Positions 59,095 through 64,000 of a stretch of DNA of 64,000 nucleotides are shown here, one piece after another; the first letter of the stretch is position 1; each line of letters opens with the position of its first letter. The stretch lies in contig JAFGTT010000036.1 of the NCBI GenBank assembly GCA_016933955.1, positions 172,082-236,081 on the forward strand, given 5' to 3'. The DNA comes from Candidatus Zixiibacteriota bacterium (GTDB lineage Bacteria; Zixibacteria; MSB-5A5; GN15; PGXB01). The notes under the pieces were generated by a model. It had not been told where the DNA came from. It saw only the letters and a program-made list of their open reading frames with translations, and ran no database searches. The position numbers and the translations under genes are program-made.

Positions 59095-59244
59095 ATGCTT
59101 TGGACAATTGCCATGATAATGTTGATCCTATGGGCTCTTGGCCTGTTAACAGGCTATACGCTGGGTGGTCTTGTTCACGTTCTGATAGTCATTGCCATTA
59201 TTGCAGTAATTTTCAGATTAATTTCCGGCCGACGGGCAATATAA
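59095..59244 (+). CDS. DUF5670 (lmo0937-type) small membrane protein
   Basis: 49 residues from the ATG at 59095 (AAAGGAG 7 nt upstream); the open frame extends upstream without a better signal. Two hydrophobic helices with the family pattern M-L-W-T-I-A-M-I-M-L-I-L-W-A-L-G-L-L-T-G-Y-T-L-G-G-L-V-H and a final basic R-L-I-S-G-R-R. Proteins of this type are widespread and associated with envelope stress; no mechanism is known. Confidence 0.85.
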   Translation: MLWTIAMIMLILWALGLLTGYTLGGLVHVLIVIAIIAVIFRLISGRRAI

Positions 59245-59272
59245 CGCGGCCTTTATCAAACAAGGAGCATTT

Positions 59273-59512
59273 ATGAAGATAATGACCATAATCGGTATAA
59301 TTCTAATCGCACTCGGAGTGATTGGGTTAATCTATGGAGGGATATCCTACACTTCCAGCAGAAATGCAATCAACGTGGGAGATATGCATCTCCAAGTCAA
59401 TGAAACCAAACAGATCCCATTTTCACCGATCGCCGGGGCTCTGGCTGTGTTTGCCGGGGTAATACTGATAGTCTTTGATCGGCGCTGGCAAACCCGCGGT
59501 AAAGCGGCATAA
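59273..59512 (+). CDS. DUF3185-type membrane protein
   Basis: 79 residues with two hydrophobic helices around a short periplasmic loop (I-G-I-I-L-I-A-L-G-V-I-G-L-I-Y-G-G-I-S-Y-T, then F-S-P-I-A-G-A-L-A-V-F-A-G-V-I-L-I-V). The opening and the Y-G-G-I-S-Y-T match DUF3185 proteins, small membrane proteins of unknown function often next to DUF5670. AAGGAG lies 7 nt before the ATG. Confidence 0.8.
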   Translation: MKIMTIIGIILIALGVIGLIYGGISYTSSRNAINVGDMHLQVNETKQIPFSPIAGALAVFAGVILIVFDRRWQTRGKAA

Positions 59513-59566
59513 GTGCACTCCTTGAAGAGTTTTGCCAATATACAAAAACATAAAAGGATTACTAAT

Positions 59567-60361
59567 ATGATCATAAAGAAATTATTCCGGAACCTGTTTC
59601 TGATTTGCCTCATCTTGATAGCGGGTTGCTCAAATTCACCTACATCACCTTCAGGGCAGGGACAGATTAGGCTAATATTAGTTGATTCCCCCGCTGGTTT
59701 TGATCAAGTAAATATTGTCGTGAAAAAAGTTGAGGTCCATGGCGCCAACTCAGATGTGTCATCCGGCTGGATGACAGTGAACGACACAATTGCCGTTTAT
59801 GACCTGTTGACATTAACCAATGGCGTTAATAGTATCCTTGGCGATAAAATGCTGCCGGCCGGAAAATACACACAGATTCGACTCAGCATAGGATCGGGAA
59901 GCAATGTCGTTATCGACGGCGTGACATATGCACTGGATATATCCAGCGCCACCGGTCTTAAGCTGAACCATAACTTCGATATTGAGGAGGGTAAACTTTA
60001 TTTGCTGACTCTTGATTTCGATGCTGCCAGGTCAATTAAACCGACAAACAACGGTCAGTATAGGCTTCATCCGGTGATAAGGGTTGTGGCCAATGTCGTC
60101 TCAGGAAGTATTTCCGGAATCATCAGTCCCGCCTCGATTCGCAGTATGATTACTACGACGGTTAATGCTGTTGATACCGTTTCAACGGTGAGCGATGCGG
60201 CCAATGGATCGTTCAAACTTGTTGCCCTTCCGGAAGGAACCTATGATGTCACAATTGCGCCTCTTGATACGGCCTATCCCGACACGATAATTACAGGTGT
60301 GCAAGTTGTGGCACAGGAGGATAATAATATAGGGATTGTCATATTATCCGTAACGCCTTAG
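59567..60361 (+). CDS. DUF4382-type lipoprotein
   Basis: 264 residues from the ATG at 59567 (AAAGGA 9 nt upstream). The lipobox is L-I-A-G-C at about residue 21. Residues ~30-180 follow the DUF4382 pattern (V-D-S-P-A-G-F-D-Q-V-N-I-V-V-K-K-V-E-V, V-Y-D-L-L-T-L, L-P-A-G-K-Y-T-Q-I-R-L, H-P-V-I-R-V-V). The last ~90 residues are a carboxypeptidase-regulatory-like beta sandwich (GSISGIISPASI...FKLVALPEGTYDVTIAP). A surface-exposed or periplasmic protein of unknown ligand. The M48 protease gene begins 7 bp later, so the two are an operon. Confidence 0.82.
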   Translation: MIIKKLFRNLFLICLILIAGCSNSPTSPSGQGQIRLILVDSPAGFDQVNIVVKKVEVHGANSDVSSGWMTVNDTIAVYDLLTLTNGVNSILGDKMLPAGKYTQIRLSIGSGSNVVIDGVTYALDISSATGLKLNHNFDIEEGKLYLLTLDFDAARSIKPTNNGQYRLHPVIRVVANVVSGSISGIISPASIRSMITTTVNAVDTVSTVSDAANGSFKLVALPEGTYDVTIAPLDTAYPDTIITGVQVVAQEDNNIGIVILSVTP

Positions 60362-60368
60362 GAGGATT

Positions 60369-61853
60369 ATGAAAATCTTAAGAATACAATCGACAGGAGT
60401 GGTTCACCATTTTATTGCCTTGACCTCTACCTGGTTCGCTCTGATTGCGCTGATGGTATGTTTAGGTATAACAGGCTGTGCCGCTAATCTCGCTACGGGC
60501 GAAAGGCACCTCAATTTGATTAGCGAATCACAGGAAATAGCAATGGGCCAGCAGGCGGATTCTCAGATTGTTGCCAGCCTCGGGCTCTACCCCGATACAG
60601 CCTTGCAACGTTATGTGCAAGAGCTGGGCGCGGCACTTGCCAAAACTTCTGAACGCCCTAATCTCCCCTGGACTTTTCGCGTGGTCGATGACCCGGTAGT
60701 CAACGCTTTCGCCCTTCCTGGGGGATTTATTTATGTCACGCGCGGGCTGATGACCTATGTAAAAAACGAGGCGGAGTTGTCTGGGGTGATCGGCCACGAG
60801 ATCGGCCATGTCACTGCACAGCATTCAGTGCATCGCATGTCTTCGCAGCAGGTGACGCAGCTGGGCGTGACAGCAGGGATGATGATCGAACCAAAACTTC
60901 AGCGATACGGCCAGTATATCAATGCTGGACTTGGGCTGTTGTATCTGAAGTATAGTCGTGACGATGAAAGCCAGGCGGATCGCCTCGGATTTCGCTATAT
61001 GGTGCGGGATGGTAATGACCCACGGCAAATGATCCATGTCTTTGATATGCTGAGTCGCGTCAGTCAGACAGGTGATAGCGGAAGTCCGCCTGAATGGTTG
61101 TCAACGCATCCAGATCCCGGGAACCGAAGCGTGGCTTTCCAGAAAGAAATTGATACGCTTTCGTTGAACCTGAGTCAGCTATCGGTGAATCAGAACAGCT
61201 ATCTAGATCGTATCAACGGCATGATTTTCGGTCAAAATCCGCGCGACGGGTTCTTCCGCGAAAACCGCTTCTACCATCCCGAAATGGAGTTTCAATTTGA
61301 ATTCCCCTCCGATTGGCAGACCGTGAATCAGAAAGAGGCCGTTGCTGGGCTGAGCAGTGATCAGAATGCAATTGTGCAAATCACGATTGCGCAGGGAACC
61401 TCCAGTGACGACGCGGCCAAACAATTCTTGGGACAGCAGGGGCTACAATCTGAGCGAATCGAGACGGGCAATGTCAACGGTTTGCAGACTGCTTCAGTGC
61501 AGTTTCGGGCGCAGACTGATCAGGGAGTGTTGCGCGGCAAAGCTACGTTTGTCACATATAAGGGATATACGTACCAATTACTCGGCTATGCCCCCGAGGA
61601 AGTCTGGGCGAAGTACCAAAGTATCATCGTCAGTTCTTTGGGAAGTTTCCAGCGCTTGACTGATGAGAGCATACTTCGGATGCAGCCGAGGCATCTCAAG
61701 ATTATCACGCTTGATCGAGGGGCAAGTTTGAGCCAACTGGCGACACAGGCGAATTCGCCCCTGTCACTTGAGGACTTGGCCATCATCAATCAGACAGAGA
61801 TAAATGCCGGCTTCAAGGCTGGTGACCGTGTCAAGATGGTGGTCGGCGAATAG
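60369..61853 (+). CDS. M48-family metalloprotease (BepA/YfgC-like) with C-terminal extension
   Basis: 494 residues. A signal peptide with a Cys at the end of a hydrophobic segment (GITGCAA) suggests a lipoprotein. The peptidase part (residues ~45-265) has the zinc motif H-E-I-G-H-V-T-A-Q-H near residue 140, with a third ligand likely in D-D-E-S-Q-A-D-R-L-G-F. Residues ~300-415 form a separate alpha/beta domain, and the C-terminal ~60 residues are LysM-like (LDRGASLSQLATQANSPLSLEDLAIINQ...AGDRVKMV). The family degrades or refolds outer-membrane proteins in the periplasm, consistent with its position among envelope genes. Confidence 0.9.
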   Translation: MKILRIQSTGVVHHFIALTSTWFALIALMVCLGITGCAANLATGERHLNLISESQEIAMGQQADSQIVASLGLYPDTALQRYVQELGAALAKTSERPNLPWTFRVVDDPVVNAFALPGGFIYVTRGLMTYVKNEAELSGVIGHEIGHVTAQHSVHRMSSQQVTQLGVTAGMMIEPKLQRYGQYINAGLGLLYLKYSRDDESQADRLGFRYMVRDGNDPRQMIHVFDMLSRVSQTGDSGSPPEWLSTHPDPGNRSVAFQKEIDTLSLNLSQLSVNQNSYLDRINGMIFGQNPRDGFFRENRFYHPEMEFQFEFPSDWQTVNQKEAVAGLSSDQNAIVQITIAQGTSSDDAAKQFLGQQGLQSERIETGNVNGLQTASVQFRAQTDQGVLRGKATFVTYKGYTYQLLGYAPEEVWAKYQSIIVSSLGSFQRLTDESILRMQPRHLKIITLDRGASLSQLATQANSPLSLEDLAIINQTEINAGFKAGDRVKMVVGE

Positions 61854-62126
61854 GTTGACGCGGAGTAATGGTGAAAGTCTGGACCTTATGGTCCTGTCGG
61901 AGAACTTTGTTGATATGCCTAGCTTCCAAGGACTGTTAGCATACATTGACTCTGTTGCGGTGGGGTACCCGCTTTGTCGCCGCATACGGGCGCCAGAGCG
62001 GGACCACTTAAAAACTTGGCGTACCAGGCTAAGTTACAACCAGGGAAATAACCAAGTTTTCATCGGTAGCGTGGTCGGCCTTCAGAGCTTGACTAATAAA
62101 GGAATAGGCAAATAGGAGACAAATTC
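61854..62126. other. Gene-poor stretch after the protease gene
   Basis: About 270 bases. An open frame crosses it but has no recognised features and overlaps the protease gene. AGGAG at 62114-62118 serves the ATP-cone gene that follows. Confidence 0.4.
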
Positions 62127-62306
62127 ATGTCAACAATAATAAAACGATCAGGTTGGGAAGAAGAGTTTAGCAAAAGAAAAATCAATAATTCGATGGTGAA
62201 TGCTGGAATTACAAATGTGACCGCCGAAGCGGTTTCAAAAAGTATTCATTACCGTGAGGGTATGACTACGGCGCAGGTCAGGGATCGGGGTTATAGGCGG
62301 TATTAA
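62127..62306 (+). pseudogene. ATP-cone domain protein, truncated by a probable frameshift
   Basis: The first ~50 codons follow the ATP-cone pattern (I-I-K-R-S-G-W-E-E-E-F, K-I-N-N-S-M-V-N-A-G-I, Y-R-E-G-M-T-T-A-Q-V-R-D) and then run into a short unrelated end and a TAA. Shifting frame near 62285 (a GGGG run) would give V-I-G-G-I-K-N-R-E-P-Q-A-P, closer to the expected continuation. AGGAG precedes the ATG. It resembles the intact gene at 49738-49983. Whether the short product is made is unknown. Confidence 0.6.
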
Positions 62307-62409
62307 AAATCGGGAGCCGCAAGCGCCATAAAATTTGAATCGCATCCGAGAAAAGTGCACATGACTTGATGCGATACCTACAAAGAAGGTAGATTGAGCA
62401 GGTAACAGT

Positions 62410-63120
62410 ATGAAAACAGACCGAAGGAAGACGTTTGAGGAAGATACATTTCCTCATCTTGAAGCACTCAGAAGAACTGCGTTGTGGCTAACCATTCATG
62501 ATAGTATTGCTGAAGATCTGGTATTGAATACTATGGCACGTGCTTATGATAAGTGGTCTTACACTTATGATTTAGTCAGCAATAAGACACGGCTATTCAA
62601 GGTACTCACAAGAGAGTTCCTTGGTTTTGGAAAAGAAAGACAAAAGTGGTATCATTCAGGCCAATATCTGTCAGAGAACATCAGTGTAACTTCTGATCCC
62701 GAGGCGGGCAATCCGCGAAACAGTATCTCAGTAATTGAGCAGTTGGAACAGCGACTGGCGAACGGATTCTCAGAGAAATTCGTAAGGCATATTATTGTCC
62801 GTCTCAGACCGCAGTCCCGCCTAATATTGTCGCTTTTGTATATTGGGGAATTCTCATATGCGGATATTGCATTCATAACGGATATCTCAAGGAACTCAGT
62901 GCGGGCGATACTTGCCAGAGTTCGCAAATTGATTCCAGAATATATGCTTGAATATGCAGAGTGTTTAGACAAGAAAGCCAAAAAACAACCGGCTTTTATG
63001 TGGCATGGTGTCGAATCAAACGTCGAAAATACGAATGTCCTCTCAAAACGGCCAATTTTATTCTTTCTTAAAGATACGACAGACGCCGCATTTGCCAAAT
63101 TGAAAAATAATATCTATTAG
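62410..63120 (+). CDS. RNA polymerase sigma factor (ECF-like)
   Basis: 236 residues. A sigma region 2-like part covers residues ~15-70 (L-R-R-T-A-L-W-L-T, D-S-I-A-E-D-L-V-L-N-T-M-A-R-A-Y) and a region 4 helix-turn-helix residues ~135-190 (L-I-L-S-L-L-Y-I-G-E-F-S-Y-A-D-I-A-F-I-T-D-I-S-R-N-S-V-R-A-I-L-A-R-V-R-K). The layout fits extracytoplasmic-function sigma factors. The ~45-residue C-terminal tail has no known match. No anti-sigma gene is adjacent. It may control the envelope genes in front of it, but no target promoter was identified. Confidence 0.78.
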   Translation: MKTDRRKTFEEDTFPHLEALRRTALWLTIHDSIAEDLVLNTMARAYDKWSYTYDLVSNKTRLFKVLTREFLGFGKERQKWYHSGQYLSENISVTSDPEAGNPRNSISVIEQLEQRLANGFSEKFVRHIIVRLRPQSRLILSLLYIGEFSYADIAFITDISRNSVRAILARVRKLIPEYMLEYAECLDKKAKKQPAFMWHGVESNVENTNVLSKRPILFFLKDTTDAAFAKLKNNIY

Positions 63121-63273
63121 ATCATTTTCATCTGTTCCAAATGCCATTATTGCGCAGCTGAAATCGTCATAATTTCCGGGATTATTTTCAGCAAGCATTT
63201 GACCTATTTCTGATTCCATTTCCCCGAGATGAATTTCCTTAAAGAACTCTCTATTGCAGACGCTTGCTGTCAA
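63058..63273 (-). pseudogene. C-terminal remnant of a PP2C-type phosphatase
   Basis: The minus strand reads N-R-E-F-F-K-E-I, then I-G-Q-M-L-A-E-N-N-P-G-N-Y-D-D-F-S-C-A-I-M, which resembles the end of PP2C-type Ser/Thr phosphatases, where a final N-x-D-D-x-S/T binds metal. No upstream phosphatase sequence exists, and its 3' part overlaps the sigma factor gene. Probably a relic. Confidence 0.4.
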
Positions 63274-63362
63274 TTAATCTTAAAAACAGCGACCTCTCAT
63301 CAATCTTGAAGAATTCATCGAATATAATATAATTGCATTCATTACAGGTCAATAACCATAAT

Positions 63363-63400
63363 GGGGCCCTTAAACGATCTTCGCAACTTTTTAATGTTTG
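63363..63400 (+). repeat. Companion repeat module B, copy 3 (partial)
   Basis: TTAAACGATCTTCGCAACTTTTTAATGTTTGA matches the second part of 23796-23840. Repeat copy 14 follows. Confidence 0.6.
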
Positions 63401-63429
63401 ATTATTTTTCAGCTGTTATTCAAATAAAA

Positions 63430-63530
63430 AGCGACCCCAATATCACTCTCAGCAAACTTTTGTGGAATTTGAGTTCAGGATAGAAACCACATACTCGAGC
63501 GCGAACGGAACACGTTGGAAAGTAATAGCA
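63430..63530 (+). repeat. Dispersed ~100-bp repeat, copy 14
   Basis: AGCGACCCCAATATCACTC, CAAACTTTTGTGGAATTTGAG, ATACTCGAGCGCGAA and GGAACACGTTGGAAAGTAAT are conserved. It lies upstream of the fluoride riboswitch. Confidence 0.88.
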
Positions 63531-63596
63531 TAGAAGTAACACCCATAAAATCTTCGTTGACATTTGATGGCCTTCGCCGTATAATCCTGCAGACTT

Positions 63597-63650
63597 TGGG
63601 GATGGAGTCCCCCTTGAAAAACCGCTCGGACCGGGCTGATGACTCCTACC
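63597..63650 (+). ncRNA. Fluoride riboswitch (crcB motif) aptamer
   Basis: The segment carries the conserved crcB-motif elements in order: GGGGATGGAGTCCCCC, AAAAACCGC, and GCTGATGACTCCTACC. GGAGTC (63604-63609) pairs with GACTCC (63641-63646), as in the fluoride aptamer pairing of known structures. The gene downstream is a cation/proton antiporter, one of the classes commonly controlled by this riboswitch. Confidence 0.9.
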
Positions 63651-63673
63651 GCGCAACCCTGTGTGGCGGTAGG
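63645..63673 (+). promoter_or_regulatory. Anti-aptamer hairpin of the fluoride riboswitch
   Basis: CCTACCGC (63645-63652) can pair with GCGGTAGG (63666-63673), an 8-bp stem that uses the last aptamer bases including two of the GACTCC strand. Formation would compete with the fluoride-bound structure. Confidence 0.6.
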
Positions 63674-63694
63674 ACATGAAGGTCTGAGAAGTAA

Positions 63695-63717
63695 CCCGCT
63701 GCCAGGCGGGCTCTTTT
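63695..63717 (+). terminator. Terminator in the riboswitch leader
   Basis: CCCGC/GCGGG (63695-63699 and 63706-63710) with a 6-nt loop is followed by TCTTTT. It lies 50 bases before the antiporter start, where an attenuator is expected. Confidence 0.65.
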
Positions 63718-63766
63718 ATGCCCGAATCTCGGTCCGGAAAGAGATTTGAGAAAGGAGGACTCCATA

Positions 63767-64000
63767 ATGGAACACATCTTCACCATTGCGGCCCTGTGGC
63801 TCGGGTTGGCTGTTATCTCTGCCATAATCGCCTACCACATTCGCGTATCTATTGCCCTTGTCGAAATCTGTGTGGGAGTTGTCGCGGCTGCGGTCGCTGG
63901 CTATTACGGTAAGTTTGAGTTACTGGGATCTAATTCTGAATGGCTTCGTTTCCTCGCGGCCTCCGGTGCCGTGCTTCTGACTTTTTTGGCCGGAGCCGAA
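63767..64000 (+). CDS. Cation/proton antiporter, CPA2-type (partial)
   Basis: 78 codons to the window edge; the gene continues beyond. Three hydrophobic helices are visible (IFTIAALWLGLAVISAIIAYHI, V-E-I-C-V-G-V-V-A-A-A-V-A-G-Y-Y, F-L-A-A-S-G-A-V-L-L-T-F-L-A-G-A-E), with the F-L-A-G-A/L-E end of helix three found in Na+(K+)/H+ antiporters of the CPA2 family. AAAGGAGG lies 8 nt before the ATG. Expression is presumably switched on by fluoride through the riboswitch; antiporters in this setting are thought to help with fluoride stress, though whether this one moves sodium or potassium is unknown. Confidence 0.82.
   Translation, partial: MEHIFTIAALWLGLAVISAIIAYHIRVSIALVEICVGVVAAAVAGYYGKFELLGSNSEWLRFLAASGAVLLTFLAGAE

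Noticed and set aside
61804..62115. A plus-strand frame of 103 codons after the protease gene
   Set aside because: It overlaps the end of the protease gene in another frame, has no ribosome binding site and low-information sequence.
12251..63530. Calling the repeat family integron attC sites outright
   Set aside because: The terminal GTTGGAA does not fully match GTTRRRY, conservation extends beyond it, intervals reach about 18 kb, genes face both ways and no integrase gene is present in the window. It is kept as a hypothesis only.
1..64000. tRNA, rRNA, CRISPR arrays, insertion sequences
   Set aside because: No cloverleaf, ribosomal RNA stretch, regularly spaced direct repeats or transposase-like protein was recognised on either strand; a tRNAscan or ISfinder search was not possible.

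Overview
The window reads as chromosomal DNA of a Gram-negative-type (diderm) bacterium. Support comes from an outer-membrane phospholipase A, an OmpA-family protein, a small beta-barrel protein and many lipoproteins with Asp/Ser-rich linkers after the lipobox Cys. Dockerin-like tails (D-x-N-x-D...NVGDAVYLINF), FISUMP domains and a dispersed repeat point, by inference only, to the FCB group, perhaps candidate phylum Zixibacteria. No rRNA, tRNA, CRISPR array, transposase or integrase was recognised.

Layout. 1-12 kb is mixed chromosome: the tail of a DUF1573-like protein, an MFS exporter, methyltransferases, GNATs, a Tat-exported FAD oxidoreductase, PldA and several membrane proteins. 13.7-22.2 kb is one functional block. 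It holds a sigma-54 enhancer-binding protein, a universal stress protein, a NifX/DUF1847 fusion and, divergently, a four-gene redox complex resembling Hmc/Tmc/DsrMKJOP: CCG iron-sulfur protein, cytochrome b-type subunit, 4x[4Fe-4S] ferredoxin, and an NrfD subunit fused to six c-type haem sites. The divergent intergenic region has a -24/-12 promoter facing each way and TGTTGCAT-type inverted repeats between them, so the enhancer-binding protein probably controls both.

22-49 kb is an accessory mosaic. Single genes or short operons are separated by a roughly 100-bp repeat, with 13 of its 14 copies lying between 22.3 kb and 63.5 kb, one at 12.3 kb, and all in the same orientation. Passengers include methyltransferases, a P-type ATPase, a cholesterol-dependent-cytolysin-like lipoprotein, a DsrE protein, an ArsR/Cys-rich peptide/ABC-2 operon, a propeller-like lipoprotein, FISUMP proteins and a HEPN-MNT toxin-antitoxin pair with two phased operators. 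Truncated gene tails (FISUMP, S74, dockerin, propeller) lie among the repeats.

49-63 kb is a stress-type island of small proteins: ATP-cone, RRM, monooxygenase-like, NarL regulator broken by an in-frame stop, PRC-barrel, hibernation factor, coiled-coil, LapA, sll1863-like, OmpA, glycine-zipper lipoprotein, DUF5670, DUF3185, DUF4382, M48 protease and an RNA polymerase sigma factor. The window ends with a fluoride riboswitch, an apparent anti-aptamer hairpin and a terminator, in front of a truncated cation/proton antiporter gene.

Functions are assigned from visible motifs and remembered family features. No database search or structure prediction was run.
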